Below, in pieces: positions 50,124 to 59,919 of a stretch of DNA of 64,000 bases. Numbering within the stretch: the first letter of the stretch is position 1; each line of letters starts with the position of its first letter. The notes under the pieces are model-generated. The model was not told the origin of the DNA. It did not search any database and saw nothing but the letters and a program-made list of their open reading frames with translations. Source of the DNA: CF-167 sp963695195 (GTDB lineage Bacteria > Chloroflexota > Limnocylindria > QHBO01); the NCBI GenBank assembly GCA_963695195.1, contig CAVOGE010000004.1, positions 113,531 through 177,530 on the forward strand, written 5' to 3'. A program made the position numbers and the translations under genes.

Positions 50124-50273
50124 GTTCCGCCCCATGGATCCAACGATCAAGGATGGACCGATTCGGACCATTTCTGGGCCCTAACCGGCCCAATCCGAGC
50201 CATTTGTTGCACCCCACGGGAATCAAGGCTCCTACCTCACCGATGCTTGATCGTTAGATCCGCCCGGTGGAAC
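50124..50273 (+). repeat. Inverted-repeat element, family 1, copy C
   Basis: Left arm GTTCCGCCCCATGGATCCAA, right arm GATCGTTAGATCCGCCCGGT then GGAAC. Almost identical to copy D 1.85 kb away; they differ mainly in one 8-nt patch. Confidence 0.92.
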
Positions 50274-50286
50274 AAGGTGTCTGGAC

Positions 50287-51849
50287 TCAGCGGAACTGGA
50301 AGCTGGCCACCCGGCGAGTCGCGTCGTTCAAGAGAACCACCAGCGTGCGGCAGGTGCCCGCCCACGCCTTGCTGGTCTTCCAGACGTAGATGTACTGCCC
50401 GCTCGCAGGGTTGTAGGAAAGGCCGCTGGCGGAAGCGGAGATCGTCTGCTCAATTTCATCAAGCGGCTGGCCGCCGGCGCACGCCACTGGCTGGGAAGCC
50501 GGGTACCCGGCGGTCATGACGTTCAGCCCGTGGTCGCCGCCCAGGCTGAACTTGATTGGGACGGCACTCCCGGCCTTGGCTACATTCACAACTGGCACGT
50601 TGTTCACCGGGTGGAAGAAGCCCGAGAAGCTGTATCCCGCCAAGCCCTGCGCCACCGCAAACGGCGACAGGGAAGTGACGCGTCCGCAGATGAGCTGGGC
50701 GCCCGTATCGAGCAGCGTGGTGACGTCCACCCACGCGCCGGCCTCGAAGTGGACCAACCGCAGCGCGTTTTCGTCGGGGAAGTCCACCAGCCCGTAGCTG
50801 ACGCAGATCTCGAGCTGCCCGACAAAGGTCGCCGTGGTCGAGAGGTCGAAGAAGGTCGGCGGGTCCCCGAGGCTCAGGCCCGATGGGAGCGTCGGCGCCG
50901 TGCTGGTCGTGGTAAGCGTGGTGGTACCCGCGCCGGTCACGTTGTCAAAGGTCAGCGTCGCGAGAGCCGCGCCGGTCGTGGAATCCGCGGGCGTCACCCC
51001 GACATTCGGGCCGGCCGGCGTGGCGCGGGTGGGCGCAGCTGCCACACTGACGGATACCTCGAAATCGGTGAGCACGCCTACCGGAGCCCCGTACGCATCC
51101 AGCAGCTCGTTGGCGCCCGGCGTGTAGTCAAGCGTGACCGCCTCACCGGCCACCACATCGGTCGGAAGTTTCAAGCTGAGGAACGTGGCGCCGGCCTCGG
51201 GATGCAGGCGCGTGATCGAGTCGGGCGTGAAGTCTCCCCGTGCGCCGATGGTCACGCTGAAGTCGCCGGGGTCTGGCACTTCGGGTCGCATCGGCCAATC
51301 CGAGAAGAGGATCAATCGGTCCGGTCCGGTGCCTTCGTCAACCGCGCCGACCAGCAGATCGATGGAGATGAACACCGCCTCAAATTCGGTGAAGGCATCG
51401 AGCGGGTTGCCCGCCAGGTCGCGAATCGGATGAAGGCCGGGCGTATAGGTGACGGAGATGGACCCCGGTGAGGCCACCGCGGTCTCCCACCTGACCTGCA
51501 GGAAGGCCAGACCGTCTCCAAGACCGTTGTCGACGAGGAGTGGCGCACCCGCGAGGCCCTGGTAGATGAGGTCAACATCGGCCATGACCTGGGGCACGTT
51601 ATCGACCTCGACCACGAAGTCGGTCGGGTCAGGAATGGAGGTAGGATCGATCGGTTCAGAGATCCAGAGCGCCACGTGGTCGTACGCGGCCAGGTAGGGC
51701 GTCTCGACCGGTGCGAGGAGAACGGGTGCTTCGGTATCGGCCGCAGCTGCACGCGAAGGATTGCCGGCGGCGCCGGGAACCGTTCCCACGACGAACGCCA
51801 GACCCAGGAGGATGCGACCGAGCGACCGGAAGCGCCTTCTACCGGGCAT
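50287..51849 (-). CDS. Secreted PxKF-domain protein
   Basis: 520 aa from ATG 51849. Signal peptide (RILLGLAFVVGTVPGAAG), then two SwmB/Big-like modules, each with a TYTPGLHPIRDLAGNPLDA / DYTPGANELLDAYGAP type ending. After a Thr/Ala-rich region there is a domain with CVSYGLVDFPDENALRLVHF and FAVAQG, then a C-terminal PxKF module: KAGSAVPIKFSLGGDHGLNV with LSYNPASGQYIYVWKTSKAW. Known in extracellular and surface proteins of actinobacteria and Chloroflexota. No catalytic domain seen; likely a cell-surface or secreted adhesin-like protein. It stands between repeat copies C and D. Confidence 0.84.
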   Translation of the reverse strand: MPGRRRFRSLGRILLGLAFVVGTVPGAAGNPSRAAAADTEAPVLLAPVETPYLAAYDHVALWISEPIDPTSIPDPTDFVVEVDNVPQVMADVDLIYQGLAGAPLLVDNGLGDGLAFLQVRWETAVASPGSISVTYTPGLHPIRDLAGNPLDAFTEFEAVFISIDLLVGAVDEGTGPDRLILFSDWPMRPEVPDPGDFSVTIGARGDFTPDSITRLHPEAGATFLSLKLPTDVVAGEAVTLDYTPGANELLDAYGAPVGVLTDFEVSVSVAAAPTRATPAGPNVGVTPADSTTGAALATLTFDNVTGAGTTTLTTTSTAPTLPSGLSLGDPPTFFDLSTTATFVGQLEICVSYGLVDFPDENALRLVHFEAGAWVDVTTLLDTGAQLICGRVTSLSPFAVAQGLAGYSFSGFFHPVNNVPVVNVAKAGSAVPIKFSLGGDHGLNVMTAGYPASQPVACAGGQPLDEIEQTISASASGLSYNPASGQYIYVWKTSKAWAGTCRTLVVLLNDATRRVASFQFR

Positions 51850-51969
51850 GGCCCGAGCATACCTCGGTCTGGTGCCGATGCCAATGCCCTGCCTCATGCC
51901 GCCCACCCCCCGGCCGACGTCGTTCGGCCGGCCGCCTCACACTCCCGGTCGAGTTCCTCCCGGCAGGCA

Positions 51970-52119
51970 GTTCCGCCCCATGGATCCAACGATCAAGGAT
52001 GGACCGATTCGGACCATTTCTGGGCCCTAACCGGCCCAATCCGAGCCATTTGTTGCACCCCACGGGAATCCCGACCCCTACCTCACCGATGCTTGATCGT
52101 TAGATCCGCCCGGTGGAAC
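51970..52119 (+). repeat. Inverted-repeat element, family 1, copy D
   Basis: Near-identical sister of copy C, in the same orientation. The bases to its left (CCGCCTCACACTCCCGG) are also shared with copy C, so the duplicated segment includes some flank. Confidence 0.92.
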
Positions 52120-52140
52120 AAGCAGAGCAGTCCGCGCCGG

Positions 52141-52188
52141 CTCACTGCCCAGACACGTCAGATGCTCACTGCCCAGACACGTCAGATG
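52141..52188 (+). repeat. Direct repeat, 24 bp x 2
   Basis: Two perfect adjacent copies of a 24-bp unit starting CTCACTGCCCAGACACGTCA, next to the stop codon of the SRPBCC gene. Confidence 0.95.
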
Positions 52189-52189
52189 C

Positions 52190-52678
52190 TCACCCGGCCA
52201 GGATCGCGTCGATCTGTCCAACGGCCAGCGTGAGTCCCACCTCCATGCCCATCTTGACAAGTTGCTCCATGGCTGCGACGGAAGGGAAGATCGTCTCGAT
52301 GGCCATGGTCGTCCCGCCGGCATCCCGCTCATCAAGGGTGACGCGGGTCGTCGTTACCGGCATGGCCGGGTTGGGCCTGCCCGCGCCGTCCGCGAAGCCG
52401 TCCTCGAACTCCAGGCTGCGCGGCTGAGCCACGGTGAGCACCCGCCACCAGCCGTGATACCGATCCCCCTCCGGGCTCGTCATGAAGTAGGTGATGCTGC
52501 CGCCCGGCGACATGTCGTGGTCGACAAACGTGGCCGGATAGGTCGGCGGCCCCCACCAGCGCTCGAGCTGCCGCGGGTCCGCCCACAGCTCCCAGACACG
52601 GCCGATGGCGGCGTCGAACTCCGCGGTCAGCGTCAGCGTGAGCGCTTCGGGATCGGTCTTGACATGGGTGACGGTCAC
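52190..52678 (-). CDS. SRPBCC (AHSA1-like) domain protein
   Basis: 162 aa, a hydrophobic-cavity helix-grip fold. LTLTAEFDAAIGRVWELWAD, LERWWGPPTYPATFVDHD and SPGGSITYFMTSPEGDRYHG match the AHSA1/START-like bacterial subfamily. The start overlaps the stop of the ArsR-type regulator by 4 bases, so it is translated with it. ArsR/SRPBCC pairs are common and generally of unknown substrate. Confidence 0.9.
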   Translation of the reverse strand: MTVTHVKTDPEALTLTLTAEFDAAIGRVWELWADPRQLERWWGPPTYPATFVDHDMSPGGSITYFMTSPEGDRYHGWWRVLTVAQPRSLEFEDGFADGAGRPNPAMPVTTTRVTLDERDAGGTTMAIETIFPSVAAMEQLVKMGMEVGLTLAVGQIDAILAG

Positions 52679-53034
52679 GGCGAGTCTCCTGCTTCGGGCT
52701 CGGCGAGGATCTCGCCGAATCGGTCGATCCGGCTGCGCCAGATCTCTTCAAGCTCTTCGAGCAGCCGCGCGGCGTCGTGCAGGCCCTCGATCCGAGCGCT
52801 TACCAGTTGCTCCCGGCCGTGCCGGCGCTTCGCCACGAGGCCGGCCCGTTCCAGCACCGCCACATGTTTCTGGACGGCGGCCACGCTCATCGGGTAGCGG
52901 CGAGCCAGGTCGGATACGCTCCGCTCGCCCAGCAATGTCACGGACACGATGTCCCGTCGGGTCGCGCTCGCCAGCGCGCGAAAGACCCTGTCATCGCGCT
53001 GCCCCGTCGCGGTCGCCGGGTGATGTGCAACCAT
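52675..53034 (-). CDS. ArsR-family helix-turn-helix regulator
   Basis: 119 aa from ATG 53034. Winged helix: DDRVFRALASATRRDIVSV, then SVSDLARRYPMSVAAVQKHV (recognition helix), VLERAGLVAKRRHGREQLVS. No ArsR-type metal-binding Cys pair, so it is a metal-independent member of the type paired with SRPBCC proteins (usually autorepressors). An in-frame extension upstream exists, but it is not protein-like. Confidence 0.9.
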   Translation of the reverse strand: MVAHHPATATGQRDDRVFRALASATRRDIVSVTLLGERSVSDLARRYPMSVAAVQKHVAVLERAGLVAKRRHGREQLVSARIEGLHDAARLLEELEEIWRSRIDRFGEILAEPEAGDSP

Positions 53035-53161
53035 TCGGTTGTAGGTTAACCGATCGGTCCCGGGAAGCGCAAGTCCGTCCCATGCCTGGTGGCGAGTGCC
53101 TTTACAGCGTCGCACCGCGGGACTAGGCTTGAGCGCATTCGCACCACCGGAGGTCAGGCCG

Positions 53162-53743
53162 ATGCGCCGACCACTCGCGACTGTCCCGACCCTCGGCGGC
53201 TCGCGCTTCCTCAGCGTCGCGCTCCTCGCCCTCGCCCTGATGGTCGCCGCCTGCGCCTCGCCGAGCGGCAGCGCGCCGGGGTCCGTCGGCGGGCCGTCAC
53301 CGACCGTCGCGGGGAATGGCGGCAACGGTACAGGTCCAGGCACGACGCTGACCGCCTGCGAGATCGTGACGCCAGCCGATATCGACGCGGCGCTGGGCCT
53401 TGCAGCCGGGACCGCCACCGCGGGTCGACTCACCGAGAACCCCTCGACCGACGAGCCGTACGCCAGCGAGTGCAGCTACCTGGCGCAGGCCTGGGGCGGC
53501 ATGGTGGTGCAGGTCCTGCCCTCGTACGGACTGACCTACTACGGCACGCTGGTCCCGCAACTCGCCGAACGCGCTGAGGCGCTCGACATCGGCGACGGTG
53601 GTCTCTGGGTCGATGACATCGAGCGGGGCTACTTCCTCAAGGGGACGGTCCTGGTCCTGGTCAACTTCACCCGGCTGGTGCCCTCGGGGCCGTTCCGCGA
53701 TCCAACCATTGCCCTCGGCGAGGCGGCCATCGCCAGACTCTAG
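53162..53743 (+). CDS. Lipoprotein of unknown function
   Basis: 193 aa from ATG 53162 (GGAGG 8 nt upstream). Signal with lipobox LMVAAC (Cys about residue 30), a Gly/Ser/Pro linker, then a ~130-residue domain with ACEIVTPADIDAALGLAAGT and SECSYLAQAWGGMVVQVLPS. The start of this domain resembles DUF3558-like lipoproteins of actinobacteria, which have the same CELLTxxDxxxALG opening. Function unknown; probably surface exposed. Confidence 0.78.
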   Translation: MRRPLATVPTLGGSRFLSVALLALALMVAACASPSGSAPGSVGGPSPTVAGNGGNGTGPGTTLTACEIVTPADIDAALGLAAGTATAGRLTENPSTDEPYASECSYLAQAWGGMVVQVLPSYGLTYYGTLVPQLAERAEALDIGDGGLWVDDIERGYFLKGTVLVLVNFTRLVPSGPFRDPTIALGEAAIARL

Positions 53744-53781
53744 GCGGCCGACCCACCTCGCTTCCTCCGATCCGGCCCCAG

Positions 53782-53931
53782 GTTCCACCCCATGGATCTA
53801 ACGATCAAGGATGGCCCGATCTGTGCCGGTTCTGGCCCCAATCTGGCCCAATCCGAGCCATTTGTTCCACCGCACGGGAATTCAGGCTTCTACCTCACCG
53901 ATGCGTGATCGTTAGATCCGCCCGGTGGAAC
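53782..53931 (+). repeat. Inverted-repeat element, family 1, copy E
   Basis: Left arm GTTCCACCCCATGGATCTAA, right arm GATCGTTAGATCCGCCCGGT then GGAAC; arms pair over 8 + 16 bp with a 4-nt internal loop. Confidence 0.92.
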
Positions 53932-53981
53932 AACCCGACAACTGGGCCGCGACCTCCGCGAATAGCCCCGCCCACGAACCC

Positions 53982-55673
53982 CTACTGAGCCGCGAAGACC
54001 TCGATCTCGCGCCAGGCCACCCACGACGGGCTCGCAACCGTCTCGACACGCAGCATCCGCACCGCACCGCCCCCACTCGGCAGCACGAAGCTCAGGACAT
54101 CGCCATCGTTCGTAGTACCGCTGAAGGTGTGCAGCAGCACGAGCGCCGTGCCGGGAGCCGCGCGGCCGTACACGCGGTGTTCGGTCGCGCCGGCCGGGAA
54201 TTGCGCCACGGTCAACCGGATCTCGCCCAGCGCCACGGTCTCCCCCAGGTCGATCTCGATCCACTGCAGCGGGCCGTTGCCGGAGTTCCACCCGCTACCC
54301 GGGCTCCCATCAACGACCGCGGCTGCCGGTCCATCGGGCAGGGCACCCGAGGCGGTGACCGGCCGTCCCAGCGCCAGGTTCAGCGGCAGGCCACCTTCGA
54401 ACGAGCACGGATCCGGGCGGGCGGCTGGAGCCAGCGCGTTGGCCAGGGCGCCATCGGCATCGGTCCCGTTCCAGGTCTCGCGGTACCCGCCGGCTGAGTC
54501 CCAGGTCCACAACAGGTACCCGTCAAAGCCATGCGGCGCAGGCCTCCGCCTGCCAGGTGATGAGTGCCTGGACCGCATCGGCCGCCGTCGGATAGAACTC
54601 GTGGAACGCGCCGTACTCGCCCATTACGACCGGCTTATCGGTCACCGGCGGCAGCTTGTAGTTCTCGACCAGCTTGCCGAAGGTGAGGTCGCCGGGGTAC
54701 GCGTGCAGGTCGATGAAGTCCGCGGTCGAGCGCAGAATGGCGGCCCCCGTCTCGATCAGCCGCGTATCGCCAAGGCGAGTCGGATTGGGCGTCTGCGGCT
54801 GGAAGAAGCCGACCGCCACCAGTGCAGTCGGGTCGCGCGACAGGATCGCGGCGCGCACCTGGTCGATCCAGTAAACGAGGCCGTCCTCCAGGAGGCGTGT
54901 CCGCTCGGAGGCATCGGCCAGGTCGTAGGTCACCCCGTTGGCCGTCGTCACCTGTCCCGATCTGGCATTGAAGGGCGCCTGCTCGGCCTCGAAGTAGAGC
55001 TCGTTGCGCAGCTCGTAGGCCCACACCGCATCAAGCGGCGCACCGCGCGCGATCAGCTCGTCCACGAAGTCGCCAAAGAACCGCGCGTTGGCAGCCACAC
55101 CGCCGGCTGAAAGGTAGAGGGCGTTGATGCCGTCGATCCCGGGGTCCGAGTCGAACCCGTACCCGTCCGGCAGCCAGTCCTGGGCGAACATGACATACAG
55201 CCCGTGCGCCTTGGCCATGCGGAGGAAGTCCGCGACGTTGTCCATGTAGGCGCCGTGCGTGGTGGCGTTGCCGCCGAGGCCACCCGATCCGTGGTCGTGG
55301 AAGACGCGCACCACGTTGTACCCGCCGCTGGCCATGCGCGCCAGCTGGGCATCGAGGTCCTCCGCGTCGTACGAAGCGGGGTTGAAGGTGTTGTGGTACC
55401 CACCCAGCCGGATCAGGTTCGCACCCCGCGGCACGAACGGCTCGCCGCGTGACGCGGTCGTAGAACTCGCCGGCGCCACCCACCACCCGAACGCCGATGC
55501 GGTGCTCGGCCGGTTCAGGAACGACCGATGGCGAGGCCGATGTCGCCGGCGCACTCGCATCTGCCGTGCGGCTCGGGGTTGGGCTGGGCGAGGTCGTGGA
55601 GCACGCGGCGACGAGCATCGCCAGCGCAAGCGAGCGCGGCGGGCACGGCGAGCATCCGTCGACGTTGTGGCAT
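53982..55673 (-). pseudogene. GH5-like glycoside hydrolase lipoprotein with C-terminal discoidin-type domain, three frameshifts
   Basis: The protein can be read only by joining four frame segments. From ATG 55673: MPQRRRMLAVPAAL, then (+1 near 55628) LALAMLVAAC, a lipobox; a Ser/Thr/Pro linker; VVGGAGEFYDR, then (+1 near 55450) GEPFVPRGANLIRLGGYHN opening a (beta/alpha)8 domain of the GH5 mannanase/cellulase type. NVVRVFHDHGSGG, the acid/base Glu in YELRNELYFE and the nucleophile Glu in VVMGEYGAFHE are visible. A TGA at 54525-54523 interrupts; a third +1 shift gives DGYLLWTWDS and an F5/8C (CBM32-like) domain, LALGRPVTASGALPDG. Catalytic residues survive, so it may be recently broken or mis-assembled. 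TACCGT lies 6 nt before the start. Confidence 0.78.
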
Positions 55674-55723
55674 GCGCGTACGGTACCGCAGGCATCGGCC
55701 GTGGAGGCCCCCAACACGGGAAG

Positions 55724-55874
55724 GTTCCACCCCATGGATCTAACGATCAAGGATGGACCCGATTCGGCCCGTTTCTGGCCCCAAACCGGCCCAATCCGAG
55801 CCATTTGTTGCACCCGACGGGAATCAAGGCCTCTATCTCACCGATGCTTGATCGTTAGATCCGCTCGGTGGAAC
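55724..55874 (+). repeat. Inverted-repeat element, family 1, copy F
   Basis: Left arm GTTCCACCCCATGGATCTAA, right arm GATCGTTAGATCCGCTCGGT then GGAAC. Lies between the start of the GH5-like gene and the nuclease gene. Confidence 0.92.
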
Positions 55875-55958
55875 AGGGCCCGGAGGGACGCCTCGCCCCG
55901 CACCACACCCACGCGCCGCGACACCCAACCTGACACTCTCCCCGCCTACACTCGTCCC

Positions 55959-57766
55959 ATGACGCTCCCGCTCCCGACCCTCTCTCCCCTCCCCGACTCC
56001 GACGAAGCGTGGGACGACTGGGTCTCCGCCTCCCGCACCCGCAACTGGCTCGAGGGCGACCCCCTCCTCGACTGGCTGCACCGCTACGGCGCCGATCACG
56101 GCTTCACCCCGGACGACGAGCTGGCCACCTACGACGAGCGCACCGACATGCGCAGCTACGTCCTCCACAAGGGCATCGCCTTCGAGGCCGCAGTCGTCGC
56201 GCTGATCCGCGAAACACTCCCCACCCAACGCATCGCCGATGGACCGATGGACTCCCGCGACCTGGCCAAGGCCGATGCCACCCGCGCCGCCATCGGTGAG
56301 GGCGTGCCGGTGATCGAGCAGGCCGTCCTCTTCGATCCGGTCCACCGCACCTACGGCGTGGCTGACCTGCTGGTGAGATCAGATCACCTGAACACCCTCG
56401 TGCCCGACACGCTCACCGAAGAAGAAGCGGCCGCGCCCTCCCCCGCCCTCAACGCCCCGTGGCACTACCGGGTGGTGGATATCAAGTTCCGCACCCTCGA
56501 CCTGCGGAAGGACGGCAGCGCTGGTGGCGACCTCGCCCACTACATGGCCCAGGTCTGGATCTACAACGAGGCACTCGCCCGCATCCTGGGCATGACCCCG
56601 TCTGCCTCGTTCCTGCTGGGGCGCAGCTGGACGCAGGGCACCAGGGGGCGAGGCGACTCCTGCTTCGATCGCCTGGCGCGGGTCGACCACCACCGCACGC
56701 TCAACGCCGATGGCGACCTCCTCTCCACCTCTGCGCTGGCCGCGGTCGAGTGGATCCGCCGCCTCCGCCGCGAGGGAGCGCACTGGAGTCCGCTCCCCAC
56801 TCCCACGGTCCCCGAGCTCTACCCGCATGCCCGCAACCTGCAGGACCAGCCCTGGCATCGGGCCAAGGTCCAGATCGCGACCGAGCTCAAGGAGCTCACC
56901 GTGCTTCCCGGCATGAATCCCGCAGCTGCGTCGCGATGCGCATGCCCGCGGCATCCTGCGCTGGGACGACCCCCGCGCGACCGCCACGACCCTCGGCGTC
57001 ACCCGCTCCCCGGACAAGACGGACGCAGTCCTGCAGATCAACCGCGACACGCCCGAACGAATCGTCCTCCCCGGGCGCATCACCCGCGCGGACCCCGCCT
57101 GGCGCACCGCCACCCCGGCCGAGTTCTACGTGGACTTCGAGACGGTCTCCAACATGGCCGATGACTTCAGCCACCTGCCCCGCATCGGTGGCCAGCCGCT
57201 CATCTTCCAGATCGGCTGCGGCTGGGTGGAGGCGGGCGAATGGCAGTTCGAGCAATGGACGACCAAACGCCTGACCGAGACCGATGAGGCCGCCATCATC
57301 GACGCCTGGCTGGCCTCCATGGAGGGGCACCTGGCCGCCCGCGGCCTGTCCTGGACCGATGCCCGCGTCTACCACTGGTCGGCTGCCGAGGCGTCGTTCC
57401 TGGTGAACGCGTACAACTCAGCCCGCGAGCGCCATCCCGAGCGCAGCTGGCCCGAACCCCCGTGGTTCGACCTGCTCACCCTGCTGATCCGCCCCGAGCC
57501 GGTGACGGTGGCCGGGGCCTTCGGCTTCGGCCTCAAGGCGATCGCGTCGGGGATGCACCGCGCCGGCCTGATCGAGATCGACCTGGACCGATGGGCCGAC
57601 CGACGGCCTGGGCGCCATGATCGGGGCCTGGTGGTGCGATGAGGAGGCCGAGCGGACCGGGGTCACGCTGCCGGAGATCGAGCTGATGGCCGAGATCGGC
57701 CGCTACAACGAGGTCGATTGCCGCTCCATGGCCGAGGTGCTGGCCTGGCTGCGGAAGAACCGCTGA
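55959..57766 (+). pseudogene. TM0106-like RecB-family nuclease / RNase H-fold protein, two frameshifts
   Basis: Predicted N-terminal RecB-like (PD-(D/E)XK) nuclease and C-terminal RNase H-like (DEDD) domain. First segment from ATG 55959: HKGIAFEAAVVALI, VFDPVHRTYGVADLL-like VLFDPVHRTYGVADLLV and WHYRVVDIKFRTLDLR (the D...D-x-K core). A +1 shift at CCC 56919-56921 leads to HARGILRWDDP and FYVDFETVSNMADDFSHLP (first Asp/Glu pair of the C-terminal domain); another +1 near 57595 leads to DGLGAMIGAWW and YNEVDCRSMAEVLAWL (last Asp). Motifs for catalysis remain, so it is either newly inactivated or an assembly artefact. Start 55959 follows copy F by 85 bp. Confidence 0.75.
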
Positions 57767-57800
57767 CCGGCTGACTCCCACCCGTTGCGCGGCGCGCCGG

Positions 57801-59807
57801 TCAACTCCAGTCGATCGAGACCACCTCGACGGGAGTGGACAGCCCCTTGAGCTTGACCTTGCGGCGGGCACCCTCGACGAATGCATGGCGCGCCCCCTCG
57901 AACGTGGCCGCACTCACCAGGATCTCGCCACCCTTGGCTGCGCCGCCGATGCGCGAGGCCTGGTTCACGCCTGATCCGGTGTAATCGAGGCCGACCCGAT
58001 TGACCTCCGCCGCGTGGATGCCTATCCGGACCGCCACCGCAAACCCCTGGTCACGCCGCTGCTCGGCCAGCCGTCGCTGGATGGCGACCGCCGCACCAAT
58101 GGCCTGGTCGGCATCGGCGAAGGCCAGGAAGAATCCGTCGCCGGTGGCCTTGACCTCCTCGCCACCCTGCTCCGCGACCGCCGCGCGCAGGGTCCGGTCG
58201 TGGGCGCGGATGACACCGTCCCAGGCCTCGTCGCCGAGCGTCTCGGCCAACCTGGTTGAGTCCACGATGTCGGTGAACATGAGGATGCGCCGGGTGCGGC
58301 TCGTGGCCGTCCCCATGGGCGTGGCGCCCGCCCCGCCCGCGAGCTCACTCAGGACCGCCTCGGCTCGCCGCAGGTCGGGAGCCGCGCCCAGTCGTTCGAA
58401 TGCGTCGCGCGCGGTGCGCGCCTCGATGGCCGCCCGCTCAGGCTGACCCTGGGCCCGATACGCATCGGTCAGCGCCAGGCGTGCGCGAGCCGCCTCGTAA
58501 GGAACGTCGATCCCTGTCCAGAGCGCGACCGCCTCGCGGAGCGACGCGGCCCCCGCCGTCGCATTGCCCTCGGCCACCGACACCGCGCCCACGGTCGCGG
58601 CCGCGCTTGCCCGTGCCGACGGCGTCCCGAAGCGATTGGCCAGCGCCATCAGCTCGTCGGCGGCGACCCTGGCGCCGGCCGCGTCCCCGACGGCCAGCAG
58701 GATCTCCGCCCTGGCCGGGAGCAGGGTCAGCTGGAACATGGCGCTGTCAGCCGGCGCTCGCCACGATGGCGTCACTGCCTCGTCGGCCGGCTCGCTGACG
58801 GACTGCACGGCGAGGGCGGTCTTGCCCTGCGCCAATCGAAGGAGGGCGAGCAACGGCTCCGTGTACTGGCCCAGGGCGTGGGCACCGAGCAGCGCCTCCT
58901 CCGCCGCCGGCAGGTCGCCTCGTCGCAGCCGGATCTCGCCGATCTGGTACAGCGCGAGGCCGGCCGCGCCGGGAATGAATCCCTGCAGCTCGACCGACGC
59001 CTGGCGAGCCTCGGCCTCCGCCTCCGGCCAGGCGCCGTGCAGCCGCTTCACGTCGGAACGGAAGAGGCGGCACATGCCGGGATAGCCGTTGATCCCTTCG
59101 CGCCGGCACCATCGGTCCTGTGCCTCCGTCCATTCCAGCGCGCGCTTCACGTCGCCGATCCCCGCGCAGGCCTCGATCGTCGCGCAGAAGATGCCGCCGG
59201 CCACTGCCGGATCGAACTCGCCGCTGAGCGCGGCGATGGTTGCCTCGTCGGCGAGCGCCAGGCCCTCTTCCACGTCGCCTCGGGCCAGCAGGCCCGCTGC
59301 CCTGACTGCCGTCCCGAAGGCGATCAGCTCCCGCACCCCGAGTCGCCTGCCGATCTCGAGCGCCCGTGTGCCGTGTGCGAGCGACTCCTCGTTCTTCCCC
59401 ATCACCGCTGCCACTCCCGCCTGGACCACCGCCAGCCAGCCGTGGGCCGGGTTCTCGTCCAGCCCTTCGAGCATCTGTTCGGCTCGCTTGACCCAGGCCT
59501 GCGCCGGCGAGGTCTTCAGGCTGAACATGTGGTCGCGCGCGAGGTTGATGGCGACTATCACGGCGGTCTGCATGTCCCCGGCCTTGATCGCGTCTGCGAA
59601 GGCGCGCTCGCGGGCCTCGATGGCGACCGTCATCTGGCCCGTCCACCACGCGGCTTCGGCCAGCAGGGTCAGGCCGTCAGGGTTGAGACCCTGCTTCGCG
59701 TCGGCCGCGACGAGGCCGTCGAACGCTGCCCGCCACTCATGGCGAGCCAGCGCGGCTCGAGCCGCGTCGAGCAGTGTCGCCTGCGAGGTATCCGGTGAGC
59801 CGGCCAT
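57801..59807 (-). CDS. Adenylate/guanylate cyclase domain protein with helical repeats
   Basis: 668 aa. Residues ~1-480 are TPR-like helical repeats (WWTGQMTVAIEARERAFADA; AWVKRAEQMLEGLDENPAHG). Residues ~500-668 are a class III nucleotidyl cyclase: metal-binding Asp in ILMFTDIVDSTRLAE and in KATGDGFFLAFADA, then VRIGIHAAEVNRVGLDYTGS with the catalytic-loop residues SGVNQASRIGGAAKGGEILV. Substrate (ATP or GTP) is not sure, ATP likelier. Part of a tradition of TPR-cyclase fusions in soil bacteria. It converges on the nuclease gene, with 34 bp between stops. Confidence 0.9.
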   Translation of the reverse strand: MAGSPDTSQATLLDAARAALARHEWRAAFDGLVAADAKQGLNPDGLTLLAEAAWWTGQMTVAIEARERAFADAIKAGDMQTAVIVAINLARDHMFSLKTSPAQAWVKRAEQMLEGLDENPAHGWLAVVQAGVAAVMGKNEESLAHGTRALEIGRRLGVRELIAFGTAVRAAGLLARGDVEEGLALADEATIAALSGEFDPAVAGGIFCATIEACAGIGDVKRALEWTEAQDRWCRREGINGYPGMCRLFRSDVKRLHGAWPEAEAEARQASVELQGFIPGAAGLALYQIGEIRLRRGDLPAAEEALLGAHALGQYTEPLLALLRLAQGKTALAVQSVSEPADEAVTPSWRAPADSAMFQLTLLPARAEILLAVGDAAGARVAADELMALANRFGTPSARASAAATVGAVSVAEGNATAGAASLREAVALWTGIDVPYEAARARLALTDAYRAQGQPERAAIEARTARDAFERLGAAPDLRRAEAVLSELAGGAGATPMGTATSRTRRILMFTDIVDSTRLAETLGDEAWDGVIRAHDRTLRAAVAEQGGEEVKATGDGFFLAFADADQAIGAAVAIQRRLAEQRRDQGFAVAVRIGIHAAEVNRVGLDYTGSGVNQASRIGGAAKGGEILVSAATFEGARHAFVEGARRKVKLKGLSTPVEVVSIDWS

Positions 59808-59919
59808 CGACCCATTCTGCCACCGGCATCGGATCGCATTGTTCGCGGGACGGTGGCCACGCGTGAATCCTGCACGGCAGACGAGTTGGCGCTGGGCGGT
59901 CGCCCCCGCCAGGAAGGGA

